A program made the position numbers and the translations under genes. Shown piece after piece: positions 1 through 8,217 of a stretch of 64,000 nt of DNA. The notes beneath the pieces were generated by a model. The model ran no database searches. It worked only from the letters and a program-made list of their open reading frames with translations, and was not told where the DNA came from. Position 1 is the stretch's first letter, and every line of letters starts with the position of its first letter. Origin of the DNA: JAFASC01 sp034669505 (GTDB lineage: Bacteria; Pseudomonadota; Alphaproteobacteria; Rhizobiales; Beijerinckiaceae); NCBI GenBank assembly GCA_034669505.1, contig JAXDNJ010000033.1, positions 33,505 to 97,504 of the forward strand, in the 5' to 3' direction.

Positions 1-3000
1 CGACGAACCCGCCGATATAATCTCCCTTGCCGCTGTCGAGGGGGGCGACGAAATCGGCGAGCGCCAGATTGGCGCGGCCTTCGCCGCGCTTCGACACCTG
101 TTGGCGTAAGGTAAAGAAGGTCGCGAGTTCGTCGCGCCGCGACTCGCCCGTGAACAGGCGAATGTCGTCGCCGACGGCATTGGCCGGCCAGAAGCCGATC
201 ACCGCCTTCGGATTGAACCAACGCTCCTGCGCGATGCGCGTGAGCATTTCCTGCGCATCTTCGTAGAGCTGCCGCGCCGCAGCACCTTGCTTTTCGTCTT
301 CGAGCAGCGCCGGGAAACGGCCCTTCAATTCCCAGGTCTGGAAGAACGGCGTCCAATCGATAAACGGCACGAGTTCCGCAACGTCGTAGGTGCGGAACAC
401 ACGCGTGCCCAAAAAAGCCGGACGCGGCGGATCGTAGCTCGCCCAATCGATCTTGAATTTGTTGTCGCGCGCACGTGCGAGCGACAGGCGCTGCTTATCG
501 GCCTCGGCGCGGCGATGCGCATCGGCGACTTTCGCATATTCCTTGCGCACCTGCTCGACATATTGCGGGCGGATTTCGTCCGAGAGCAGCGCCTGCGCGA
601 CCCCTACGGCGCGGCTCGCGTCGGTCACATAGACCGCTTGGCCACGCGCATAATTCGGATGGATTTTCACCGCGGTATGCACGCGGCTCGTGGTCGCACC
701 GCCGATCAGCAGCGGCATATCGAAACCTTCGCGCTCCATTTCGGAGGCGACGAAGCACATCTCCTCAAGTGACGGCGTGATCAGCCCGGACAGGCCGATC
801 GCGTCAACCTTCTCCGCCTTGGCTGTCGCGAGAATCTTCGCCGCGGGCACCATAACGCCGAGATCAAGGATCTCGTAATTGTTGCAGCCGAGCACGACGC
901 CGACAATGTTCTTGCCGATATCGTGCACATCGCCTTTGACGGTCGCCATCAGGATCTTGCCGTTCGTCTTGCGCGCGCCACTTTCCTTCTGCGCCTCGAT
1001 GAACGGCGTCAAATAAGCGACCGCCTGCTTCATCACCCGCGCCGATTTGACGACCTGCGGCAGGAACATCTTGCCCTGCCCGAAGAGATCCCCGACGACG
1101 TTCATGCCGGCCATCAGGGGACCTTCGATCACATCAAGCGGACGGGCCGAGGCCGCGCGCGCTTCCTCGACATCGGGCTCGATATAATCTGTGATGCCGT
1201 TGACGAGCGCGTGTTCAAGCCGCTTGCCAACGGAGTCGCTCCGCCACGCCTCATTCTTCGCTTCGCTCTTGCCGGCCTGTTCGCGGAAGCGTTCGGCGAT
1301 GGCCAGCAGCCGCTCGGTCGCGTCCGGGCGCTTGTTGAGGACGACATCGTCGCAAAGCTCCCGCAGCTCCGGATCGATATTCTCGTAGACGCCGAGCTGG
1401 CCGGCATTGACGATGCCCATGTCCATGCCGGCCTTGATCGCGTGCATGAGGAAGACGGTGTGCATCGCCTCGCGGACCGGTTCGTTGCCGCGGAAGGAGA
1501 AGGACAGGTTGGAGACGCCGCCCGAGATATGAACGTGCGGCAGCGTTTCGCGGATCTGGCGGGTCGCCTCGATGAAATCGACGCCGTAATTGTCGTGCTC
1601 TTCGATGCCGGTCGCAACGGCAAAAATGTTCGGATCGAAGATGATGTCTTCCGGCGCAAAGCCGACCTGTTCCGTGAGAATGCGGTACGCGCGCGTGCAA
1701 ATCTCGACCTTGCGCTCGCGTGTATCGGCCTGGCCCTGCTCGTCGAAGGCCATGACGACGACCGCCGCGCCGTAGCGCATCACAGTGCGCGCATGGTCGA
1801 TGAAAGCCGCTTCGCCTTCCTTCATCGAGATCGAATTGACGATCGGCTTCCCTTGCACGCATTTCAGGCCGGCCTCGATCACCTCGAATCTCGAGGAATC
1901 GATCATGACCGGCACTCGCGCAATATCGGGCTCCGCCGCGACGAGATGCAGAAACTCCTCCATTGCTTTGGCGGAATCGAGCAGCCCCTCATCCATATTG
2001 ACGTCGATGACCTGCGCGCCGTTAGCGACCTGATCGCGCGCGACGTCCAACGCGGCCGATAGCTCGCCGTTCTTGATTAACTTGCGGAATTTCGCCGAGC
2101 CGGTGACGTTGGTGCGTTCGCCGACATTGACAAAGGGAATGTCCGGCGTAAGCGTGAACGACTCCAAACCCGAGAGCCGCAGGCGCGGCTCGAAGCTCGG
2201 CACCTTGCGCGGGGCGATGCCGGCGACGCGTTCGGCAATCGCGCGGATATGGTCGGGAGTGGTGCCGCAGCAGCCGCCGACAATGTTCACCAAGCCGGAA
2301 TCGGCAAATTCGCCAATGAGCGAGGCCATGTATTCCGGGCTCTCGTCGTAAAGCCCGAATTCGTTCGGCAGTCCGGCATTCGGATAGGCGCAGACGAGCG
2401 TGTCGGCAACGCGGGAGATTTCCGCCAGATGCGCGCGCATTTCGCGCGCACCAAGCGCACAATTCAAGCCGATCGAGAACGGTTTCGCATGGCGCAGCGA
2501 GTGCCAGAACGCTTCCGGCGTCTGGCCCGATAACGTGCGGCCGGAGAGGTCGGTGATCGTGCCGGAAATCATCACCGGCAGACGCGTTCCCGTTTCCGCG
2601 AACACTTCCTCCATCGCGAACACCGCGGCCTTGGCGTTCAGCGTGTCGAAAATTGTCTCGAGCAAGAGAAGGTCGGCGCCGCCCTCGATCAGGCCGTGCA
2701 CGGCTTCCGCATAAGCAAGACGCAGATCGGCGAAACTGACGGCACGGAAGCCTGGATTGCTGACATCGGGCGAGATCGACGCGGTGCGATTGGTTGGCCC
2801 GAGCGCACCGGCGACAAAGCGGCGGTGGCCGTCCTGCTTCTCGGCAAGCGCCGCGGCTTCTTTGGCGAGCCGCGCGCCGTCGCGATTGAGGTCGCGGACG
2901 ATCGCTTCCATGCCGTAATCTGCCTGAGCGATCGCCGTGGAAGAGAACGTATTCGTTGCGACGATATCCGCGCCCGCCTGGAAATAGGCGAGATGTATGT

Positions 3001-3199
3001 CGCGCACCGCGTCCGGCTGCGTCAGGATCAAGAGATCGTTGTTGCCGCGGACATCCTGCTTCCAATCGGCAAAGCGGGATCCTCGGAATTGCGCTTCATC
3101 GTAGCGCAAATCCTGGATCATCGTCCCCATCGCACCGTCGAGCACGAGAATGCGCTCTCGCGCCGCTGCTTCGAGTTCGTGGCGGACTGTGTCAGACAT
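1..3199 (-). CDS. metH: Cobalamin-dependent methionine synthase MetH (C-terminus cut by window edge)
   Basis: Transfers a methyl group from 5-methyltetrahydrofolate through cobalamin to homocysteine, giving methionine in the cytosol. The visible 1066 residues show the family order: homocysteine domain starting at LVLDGAMGTM with the zinc-binding pair C310-C311 in GGCCGTTP, pterin domain (FVNVGERTNVTGS), cobalamin cap and Rossmann domain with DVHDIG (H759 is the lower cobalt ligand), and the start of the AdoMet reactivation domain. Cys310/311 and His759 fall at the same numbers as in E. coli MetH, which supports the ATG at 3199. About 160-200 C-terminal residues lie beyond base 1. The start is two bases after the metF stop, so it is the third gene of the arsR-metF-metH operon. 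Confidence 0.97.
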   Translation of the reverse strand, partial: MSDTVRHELEAAARERILVLDGAMGTMIQDLRYDEAQFRGSRFADWKQDVRGNNDLLILTQPDAVRDIHLAYFQAGADIVATNTFSSTAIAQADYGMEAIVRDLNRDGARLAKEAAALAEKQDGHRRFVAGALGPTNRTASISPDVSNPGFRAVSFADLRLAYAEAVHGLIEGGADLLLLETIFDTLNAKAAVFAMEEVFAETGTRLPVMISGTITDLSGRTLSGQTPEAFWHSLRHAKPFSIGLNCALGAREMRAHLAEISRVADTLVCAYPNAGLPNEFGLYDESPEYMASLIGEFADSGLVNIVGGCCGTTPDHIRAIAERVAGIAPRKVPSFEPRLRLSGLESFTLTPDIPFVNVGERTNVTGSAKFRKLIKNGELSAALDVARDQVANGAQVIDVNMDEGLLDSAKAMEEFLHLVAAEPDIARVPVMIDSSRFEVIEAGLKCVQGKPIVNSISMKEGEAAFIDHARTVMRYGAAVVVMAFDEQGQADTRERKVEICTRAYRILTEQVGFAPEDIIFDPNIFAVATGIEEHDNYGVDFIEATRQIRETLPHVHISGGVSNLSFSFRGNEPVREAMHTVFLMHAIKAGMDMGIVNAGQLGVYENIDPELRELCDDVVLNKRPDATERLLAIAERFREQAGKSEAKNEAWRSDSVGKRLEHALVNGITDYIEPDVEEARAASARPLDVIEGPLMAGMNVVGDLFGQGKMFLPQVVKSARVMKQAVAYLTPFIEAQKESGARKTNGKILMATVKGDVHDIGKNIVGVVLGCNNYEILDLGVMVPAAKILATAKAEKVDAIGLSGLITPSLEEMCFVASEMEREGFDMPLLIGGATTSRVHTAVKIHPNYARGQAVYVTDASRAVGVAQALLSDEIRPQYVEQVRKEYAKVADAHRRAEADKQRLSLARARDNKFKIDWASYDPPRPAFLGTRVFRTYDVAELVPFIDWTPFFQTWELKGRFPALLEDEKQGAAARQLYEDAQEMLTRIAQERWFNPKAVIGFWPANAVGDDIRLFTGESRRDELATFFTLRQQVSKRGEGRANLALADFVAPLDSGKGDYIGGFV

Positions 3200-3201
3200 A
3201 C

Positions 3202-4116
3202 TTAGGCGGCCTCCGCCGTAGGTTGTGCATCGCTCTTTGGCCTCAAGCCCAAGAGATGGCAGATCGCGTAAACGAGATCGGCGCGGTTCATCGTGTAGAA
3301 ATGGAAATCGCTGACGCCGCGATCGACGAGGCCGAGCACCTGCTCCGCCGCGATCGCCGCAGCGATGAGACGGCGGGTGGCGGGATCGTCGTCGAGCCCA
3401 TCGAAGCGGTCCGCGAGCCATTGCGGCACGCTGGCGCCCGCGCGCTTCGCGAAATTCGCGGTCTGTTTGAAGTTCTGGACCGGCACGATCCCGGGCACAA
3501 TCGGGATCGTCACGCCGCGATAGCGCGCGCGATCGAGAAAGCGCAGATAGCACTCGTTTTCGAAGAAGAATTGCGTGATCGCACGCGTCGCCCCGGCATC
3601 AACTTTCGCCTTCAGGACATCGATGTCGAAATCGAGCGACGATGATTCCGGATGCTTTTCCGGATAGGCCGAGACCGAGACCTCGAAATCGCCGACGCGC
3701 CTGATACCGGCCACGAGCTCGGTCGAATTCGCGTAACCTTGCGGATGCGGCGTGAATGCCGTGCCGATGCCGCCCTGCGGGTCGCCGCGCAGCGCGACGA
3801 TGTGGCGAATGCCGGCCTGGTGATAGGCGCGCACGACATCGTCGATCTCGTCGCGGCTCGCGGCGACGCAGGTGAGATGCGCGGCAGGCGCGATGTCTGT
3901 CTCGCGCACAAGCCGCTCGACGGTCGCATGCGTGCGCTCGCGCGTTGAACCGCCGGCGCCGTACGTCACAGAAACGAATCGCGGCTGCAAGGGCGCGAGC
4001 CGCGCGATCGCCTCCCAGAGGTTTGCTTCCATCTCGGCGGTTTTCGGCGGGAAGAACTCGAAGGACACGCTGATGTCGCCGCGGGCGCCGCGGCTTGGAA
4101 GTGTTGCGAGCATCAT
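3202..4116 (-). CDS. metF: 5,10-methylenetetrahydrofolate reductase MetF
   Basis: Reduces 5,10-methylene- to 5-methyltetrahydrofolate, the methyl donor used by the adjacent MetH. A 304-residue TIM-barrel flavoprotein of normal length. FEFFPPKT near the N-terminus carries the catalytic Glu, VTYGAGGSTR and ALRGDPQGG are family signatures, and the barrel continues with KVDAGATRAITQFFFE. An open frame continues upstream, but the ATG at 4116 is preferred because it shares its A with the TGA of the upstream regulator gene (TGATG), a classic translational coupling; ATG 4113 is the alternative. The N-terminal extension above 4116 would lie wholly inside the regulator gene and carries no homology that I recognise. 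Confidence 0.96.
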   Translation of the reverse strand: MMLATLPSRGARGDISVSFEFFPPKTAEMEANLWEAIARLAPLQPRFVSVTYGAGGSTRERTHATVERLVRETDIAPAAHLTCVAASRDEIDDVVRAYHQAGIRHIVALRGDPQGGIGTAFTPHPQGYANSTELVAGIRRVGDFEVSVSAYPEKHPESSSLDFDIDVLKAKVDAGATRAITQFFFENECYLRFLDRARYRGVTIPIVPGIVPVQNFKQTANFAKRAGASVPQWLADRFDGLDDDPATRRLIAAAIAAEQVLGLVDRGVSDFHFYTMNRADLVYAICHLLGLRPKSDAQPTAEAA

Positions 4117-5111
4117 CAGGCAACCTCGCGATGGCTGAGCGGGAGCGTGTCGGCTTGCGTGCGGCGATCGCGCGCCAGCCAAAGGGAGACAGTGAGCTTG
4201 CCGCCCTCGCCGACCAGCGGCGGCAGATCGCGGTGATCGGCGAGATCGAGCGACGCCTCGTCGAGATAAGACTCGATCTCGTCGTGGCCGAAGCCGAGGC
4301 GACGATGCGCGTGACTCTCGCGCAAGGCTTCTTCCGCATGCGGCGCGAAATCGACGACGAGCAGACGACCGCCGGGGCGCAGCACGCGCGCGGCTTCGCG
4401 CAACGCGCGGCCAGGATCCTCGAGGTAATGCAAGACTTGGTGCAGGACGACGAGGTCGTAGCCGTTGCGCTCGACCGGCACAGCGTAGATGTCGCCTTGG
4501 CGCAGCTGCACGTTGCGCAAACCGGCACGCTCAAGCCGGGCGCGGGCGACCGCAAGCATGGCAGGCGATTGGTCGACGCCGATCGCCCGATCGGCAAGCG
4601 GCGACAGAAGTTCGAGCATGCGGCCGGTGCCGGTGCCGAGATCGAGCAGCGCGTGCACCGGCGCAATACCTAGGATATCGCGGAGCGACGTCTCGACCCT
4701 CTCTTCAGGCACATGCAGCGCCCGGATTTTGTCCCAGTTCGGCGCCTGCACCGCGAAATAGCGGGCGGCCTGGGCATCGCGAGCGCGGCGGACGTCGGTG
4801 AGCCGCGCGCGGTCGGAAAGATGCACGGGATCCTGTGGATCGAGCAACCCGGAGATCGCCCGGGCGATTTCGCCGGGCGCCGCCAGGAAAAACGCCCAGC
4901 TGCCTTCGCGATGGCGCACGACCAGCCCCGCCTCCACGAGCAGCTTCAGATGCCGCGAAATCCGCGGCTGCGACTGACCAAGGATGGTGACAAGTTCGCT
5001 GACGGTCAGCTCGGCTTCAGAAAGGAGGAGGAGCAGCCGAAGCCGCGTCTCCTCGCCGGCCGCCCCAAGGGCACCAAGGAGAGCATCAAAGGAGAGCCGG
5101 GTCTGCTGCAT
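4116..5111 (-). CDS. ArsR-family regulator fused to SAM-dependent methyltransferase domain
   Basis: 331 residues in two domains. Residues about 5-95 form an ArsR winged helix (LTVSELVTILGQSQPRISRHLKLLVEAGLV). Residues about 150-300 form a class I methyltransferase fold with the SAM motif LLDLGTGTGRMLELL, then GVDQSPAML, and the post-I motif LRPGGRLLVVDF. No metal-binding Cys cluster of metalloregulator ArsR proteins is visible. It heads the metF-metH operon, so I infer that it senses SAM or S-adenosylhomocysteine and controls methionine synthesis; the SAH-responsive ArsR protein SahR is a known precedent for an ArsR regulator of this pathway. Whether the methyltransferase domain is catalytic or only a ligand sensor is open. 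ATG start at 5111 has a weak ribosome-binding site. Confidence 0.85.
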   Translation of the reverse strand: MQQTRLSFDALLGALGAAGEETRLRLLLLLSEAELTVSELVTILGQSQPRISRHLKLLVEAGLVVRHREGSWAFFLAAPGEIARAISGLLDPQDPVHLSDRARLTDVRRARDAQAARYFAVQAPNWDKIRALHVPEERVETSLRDILGIAPVHALLDLGTGTGRMLELLSPLADRAIGVDQSPAMLAVARARLERAGLRNVQLRQGDIYAVPVERNGYDLVVLHQVLHYLEDPGRALREAARVLRPGGRLLVVDFAPHAEEALRESHAHRRLGFGHDEIESYLDEASLDLADHRDLPPLVGEGGKLTVSLWLARDRRTQADTLPLSHREVA

Positions 5112-5129
5112 CAGGGTCTCGGATTAGAT

Positions 5130-5145
5130 ATAAGGATATCTTTAT
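5130..5145. promoter_or_regulatory. Palindromic candidate operator upstream of the arsR-metF-metH operon
   Basis: ATAAGGATATCTTTAT is a 16-bp inverted repeat with one mismatched pair (arms ATAARG and CYTTAT around GATATC). It lies 19 bases upstream of the regulator start codon, in AT-rich sequence that stands out from its surroundings. Position and symmetry fit autoregulation by the ArsR-type protein it precedes. Binding is inferred, not shown. Confidence 0.55.
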
Positions 5146-5221
5146 GCCGGATTCGCTGCCGCTGCAAGCCTACCTTTCCGAAACGGTCCGTATCGCTTAT
5201 ATTCGGGGTGCCGTCACACGA

Positions 5222-5540
5222 CGGCTATGGCGATAAATGGTCATCGTAATAAGCCTTTCGGACCCGGGGGCGGTACCCGGCGCCTCCACCAGAGCCCAGA
5301 CCTTGGAGAATGGCCTGGGCTCCGGCGGGGGCGAAATAGGATCGACGAGGGTGTAAAGGGTGCGCTTTTGCCCGGCATGGTTCCGCCGTCATCGGGCCGA
5401 ACCTATAGTTGCGAATGACAACTATGCTCCGGTGGCTGTCGCCGCGTAACGCGGTGCCGGTAACCGAATTCAAGTCCTGAGGGTTAGCGCCATCAGGCGG
5501 GGTCCGGAGGCACCTGGCAACAGAAGCCTCCACTTCTCCC
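5222..5540 (+). ncRNA. ssrA: Transfer-messenger RNA, circularly permuted two-piece form
   Basis: The acceptor piece comes first: a T-arm with stem CCGGG (5264-5268), 7-base loop GGCGGTA, CCCGG (5276-5280), acceptor strand CGCCTCC and ACCA ending at 5291. A spacer hairpin (GAGCCCAG 5292-5299 with CTGGGCTC 5315-5322) follows, presumably removed on processing. The coding piece begins GGGGGCG at 5327, which pairs with CGCCTCC (one G-U), continues with the conserved ATAGGATCGAC, and encodes the tag ANDNYAPVAVAA from the resume codon GCG 5411 to TAA 5447-5449. A pseudoknot-like GGAGGC...GCCTCC follows. The RNA rescues stalled ribosomes and tags the nascent chain for ClpXP. The outer 5' and 3' ends are estimates. 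Confidence 0.9.
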
Positions 5541-5593
5541 CTCCACAGCTTTGGCGTAAACTAGGGCTCGTTTGCTTCAAGGCCGCTCCGCAA

Positions 5594-6214
5594 ATGTCCA
5601 CTGATTTGATCCGCTACGATCTGCGCGTGCAGGAAGCGCTGCGTGGTGTGGTTCGTCGCGTCCTCAGCGACGCAGCCAAAGACGGAATTTCCGGCGACCA
5701 TCATTTCTACATCAGCTTCGACACCCAGGCTGAAGGCGTGCGCCTGTCGAGCCGCCTGCGCCAGCAATATCCTGAGCGCATGACCATCGTGCTCCAGCAC
5801 CAGTTCTGGGACCTGAACGTCAGCGATCATGGTTTCGAAGTCGGGCTCTCGTTCAAGAATGTTCCCGAGCGGCTCTATGTGCCCTTCAACGCATTGATGG
5901 AATTCTATGATCCCTCGGTCCAATTCGGGCTGAAGTTCGAGGAGATGAGTGAAACGCCGCAGCCTGCGGCGAGCGAACCGGCAAAACCGGAAGCGAAGGC
6001 ACCGCAGACCGGGAGCGTTCCCGCATTGCCAAAGCCGCGGCTCACCGACAAGCGAGCGGCGGAGAGCGACAAGGCGAAGCCGCGCGGCAGCGGCTCAGAG
6101 CCCGCCGAGATCAGGCCGCGGCCGCGCGCCGTCAAAACGGAAGAGAAGCATCCTGCCCCGGCGGGGGATGGAGACAAGATCGTCTCGATCGACTCGTTCC
6201 GAAAGAAGCCGTGA
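5594..6214 (+). CDS. sspB: ClpXP adaptor SspB, alphaproteobacterial type
   Basis: Adaptor that binds ssrA-tagged proteins and delivers them to ClpXP. 206 residues. An N-terminal substrate-binding core (about 1-120) contains HHFYISFDT and the long family signature around YPERMTIVLQHQFWDL. A Pro/Lys/Glu-rich, probably disordered linker follows. The C-terminal tail IVSIDSFRKKP matches the ClpX-docking end of alpha-type SspB. It starts 53 bases after the tmRNA gene and on the same strand, so the adaptor and the RNA encoding the tag it recognises are neighbours. The last bases overlap the next gene (GTGA). Confidence 0.93.
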   Translation: MSTDLIRYDLRVQEALRGVVRRVLSDAAKDGISGDHHFYISFDTQAEGVRLSSRLRQQYPERMTIVLQHQFWDLNVSDHGFEVGLSFKNVPERLYVPFNALMEFYDPSVQFGLKFEEMSETPQPAASEPAKPEAKAPQTGSVPALPKPRLTDKRAAESDKAKPRGSGSEPAEIRPRPRAVKTEEKHPAPAGDGDKIVSIDSFRKKP

Positions 6215-6402
6215 GCGCGGAGCTCGTCAATTTGCGCCGCGCGCGTAAGGCAGCGCGGCGCGGCAAGGCTGAGGCCGAAGCAGCCCAAAACCGAGTTGCT
6301 TTCGGTCTAAGCGCCGCCGAACGTCAGCGGCTGAAGGCCGAAAGAGACCGCGCCGTGCGGCAGCTCGATCAGCACGAGCTCACGCCATCTTCCAAGCCGT
6401 GA
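6211..6402 (+). CDS. DUF4169 family small basic protein
   Basis: 63 residues, highly charged (MSAELVNLRRARKAARR...), predicted to be almost entirely helical, with Ala/Arg/Glu repeats. The opening AELVNLRRARK matches the small alphaproteobacterial DUF4169 family of unknown function. It starts at a GTG whose TG lies in the sspB stop (GTGA overlap), so it is probably translated by coupling to sspB. No catalytic residues are visible; nucleic-acid or ribosome binding is only a guess from charge. Confidence 0.75.
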   Translation: MSAELVNLRRARKAARRGKAEAEAAQNRVAFGLSAAERQRLKAERDRAVRQLDQHELTPSSKP

Positions 6403-6656
6403 TCGAGCGTGTCGGACGCAGCAGCGACGGCGCACGTCCGACCGATCTTTCCAAGCATTCGCTCGTGATCGCAGGTCACCGCACCAGCATTTCACTGGAG
6501 CGCGCGTTCTGGGAGGTGCTGCAGGCAATCGCGCGGCAGCGTGATGTTTCAATTGCATCGCTTGTTGCCTCGGTCGACGCCGAGCGAGGTGATGCAAACC
6601 TATCTTCGGCGCTGCGCGTGTTCGTATTGAGCGCAGTTACTGGCTCTTCGTCATGA
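6399..6656 (+). CDS. Ribbon-helix-helix domain protein (RHH_4 type)
   Basis: 85 residues. The strand-helix-helix core KHSLVIAGHRTSISLERAFW followed by LQAIARQRDVSIASLVASVD and NLSSALRVFVLS is the RHH_4 signature, a small DNA-binding-like fold with poorly known targets. It starts at GTG 6399, overlapping the DUF4169 stop by GTGA, so sspB, DUF4169 and this gene form a tightly coupled trio. It is followed by a bidirectional terminator. Confidence 0.8.
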   Translation: MIERVGRSSDGARPTDLSKHSLVIAGHRTSISLERAFWEVLQAIARQRDVSIASLVASVDAERGDANLSSALRVFVLSAVTGSSS

Positions 6657-6668
6657 GCTGAAAACATC

Positions 6669-6697
6669 AGCGCCCCTTGCCATGAGCAAAGGGCGCT
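6669..6697. terminator. Bidirectional terminator between the sspB trio and the oxalate antiporter gene
   Basis: AGCGCCCCTTGC, loop CATGA, GCAAAGGGCGCT: a 12-bp stem with one mismatch between two converging genes. TTTT runs follow on both sides (GCGTTTTGG on plus, TGTTTTC on minus). Confidence 0.75.
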
Positions 6698-6724
6698 TAC
6701 GCGTTTTGGCGGATGCGCGCTGCC

Positions 6725-8053
6725 TTATCGCGCGGAAGAAGGTTGCGCGTAGAGGTCGCCCGTCGCCTGTGCCGTGGACTGCGAGACGACACGTCGTCGC
6801 CATGGCTTGAGCACTGCGATCGCGAGCAGCGAGGCAAGAATGTTGGCGCCGGCCGCAATCAGGAACACACCGTCCCAGCTGCCGCTGCTCTGCTGCAGAT
6901 AGTTGCCCAAAGGTACAAGCAATGACGCTGTGCCTTTGGCCGTGTAAAGCAGGCCGGCATTCGTCGTCGCATATTGCGCTCCGAACGTATCCGTGCAGGT
7001 CGATGGGAACAGTGAGTAGATTTCGCCCCACGCGAAAAACACCGCGCCCGACAGGATCACGAACCAAAAGGGATCCTGTCCATAGAGATACAGCAGATAG
7101 ATCCCGATCCCTTCGAGGCCGAACGCGATGAACATCGTGTTCTCGCGCCCGATCTGGTCGGAAATCCAGCCGAAGAACGGACGTGTAAGGCCGTTCAGAA
7201 TGCGGTCGAGCGTCGCGGCGAACGTAACCGCCGTCATCGTGAGGCCGATAAGACTGACCGGCACGTTGTCGATCTTCCAGTCGGCGCCGATCGGCTTCAG
7301 GTTAGCCGTCACAAGCAGTCCGCCGGCGCCGACGATGACAAACATGAAATACATCAGCCAGAAGATCGGGTGACGTATAACTTCCATCGGCCGGTAATTG
7401 CGCCGCGTCTGCGCGATGCGGTTCGACTGGATCGGCGGCGGCACCTGCCCGGGCTGCGGTGCAAGCAGGAACACCGAAAGGATGACGATGATGATGCCTT
7501 GGCCGATGCCGAAGTAGAAGAAAGTGGCCTGGAACCCGCTGTCTTTGATCATCGCCTGGATCGGCGCGACCGTCAGAGCTGAACCCGCGCCGAAGCCGGC
7601 GGCCGTCAAACCCGCCGCAAGACCGCGCTTGTCGGGAAACCACTTCAAAGCGTTGCCGACGCAAGTGCCGTAAACGGCGCCGGCGCCAATACCCGCGATG
7701 ATCTGGCCGATATAATAGCCGCTCAGCGAGGTCGCATAGGAATTGACGACCCAGCCGATTGCGCAAAACACGCCGCCAAAAAGGATGACAAGGCGCGGAC
7801 CGTAGCGGTCGACAAACCAGCCCTCGACCGGCACAAGCCAAGTCTCAAACAGGACGAACAGCGTGAACGCCAATTGAATTGACGCACGGTCCCATTTGAA
7901 TGCCTTCTGGATATCGGGGACGAAGAACGTCCACCCGTATTGCAGATTGGCAATCATCACCATGCAGGCAATGCCGAGGACAAGTTGCGTCCATCGAAAG
8001 CCGTTGGTGACACGGCCGGCGGGCGCGCCCGCGGCTATTGTTGTAGTGGGCAT
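6725..8053 (-). CDS. MFS transporter of the oxalate/formate antiporter (OxlT) family
   Basis: Inner-membrane carrier with about 12 helices in 442 residues, predicted to exchange oxalate for formate. NGLTRPFFGW (R291) and LLYTAKGTAS (K373) sit 82 residues apart, matching Arg272 and Lys355 that bind oxalate in Oxalobacter OxlT (83 apart). The loop DRYGPR after the second helix is the MFS signature. Good ribosome-binding site (AGGGAGA) before ATG 8053. It is the last gene of GntR-oxc-frc-antiporter, separated from frc by 164 bases that contain a strong hairpin. Context supports oxalate as substrate; related carriers for other dicarboxylates exist. Confidence 0.85.
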   Translation of the reverse strand: MPTTTIAAGAPAGRVTNGFRWTQLVLGIACMVMIANLQYGWTFFVPDIQKAFKWDRASIQLAFTLFVLFETWLVPVEGWFVDRYGPRLVILFGGVFCAIGWVVNSYATSLSGYYIGQIIAGIGAGAVYGTCVGNALKWFPDKRGLAAGLTAAGFGAGSALTVAPIQAMIKDSGFQATFFYFGIGQGIIIVILSVFLLAPQPGQVPPPIQSNRIAQTRRNYRPMEVIRHPIFWLMYFMFVIVGAGGLLVTANLKPIGADWKIDNVPVSLIGLTMTAVTFAATLDRILNGLTRPFFGWISDQIGRENTMFIAFGLEGIGIYLLYLYGQDPFWFVILSGAVFFAWGEIYSLFPSTCTDTFGAQYATTNAGLLYTAKGTASLLVPLGNYLQQSSGSWDGVFLIAAGANILASLLAIAVLKPWRRRVVSQSTAQATGDLYAQPSSAR

Positions 8054-8173
8054 CTATCTCTCCCTGGGTGCTCTCTTAGCGGAGCGTTGTTCTTGGTACA
8101 TCTAATTCCAGCTTCGGGCAGGATGCGCAGCGGCGCAAGAACTTTCGAAGCTAGTTTTGTCCGTGTTGACTTA

Positions 8174-8202
8174 GACTAAGGACGAACAACACGCCCTTAG
8201 TC
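8174..8202. repeat. Perfect 8-bp-stem hairpin between frc and the antiporter gene
   Basis: GACTAAGG (8174-8181) and CCTTAGTC (8195-8202) form a perfect inverted repeat around 13 bases. It could weaken read-through from frc into the transporter gene, act as an RNA processing site, or be a regulator site. There is no U-tract typical of a strong terminator on the minus strand. Confidence 0.5.
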
Positions 8203-8217
8203 GCATGGCCCCCCTTA

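Noticed and set aside
923..2062. Long plus-strand frame over metH
   Set aside because: The minus-strand metH frame has exact active-site matches (C310, C311, H759); the plus frame is a shadow.
5112..5221. SAM riboswitch upstream of the metF-metH operon
   Set aside because: The leader is short and I see no SAM-II or SAH aptamer core; the AT-rich palindrome better fits a protein operator.
5225..5533. Open frames across 5225-5533 on both strands
   Set aside because: They lie on the tmRNA gene; its acceptor stem, T-arm and tag frame account for the sequence.
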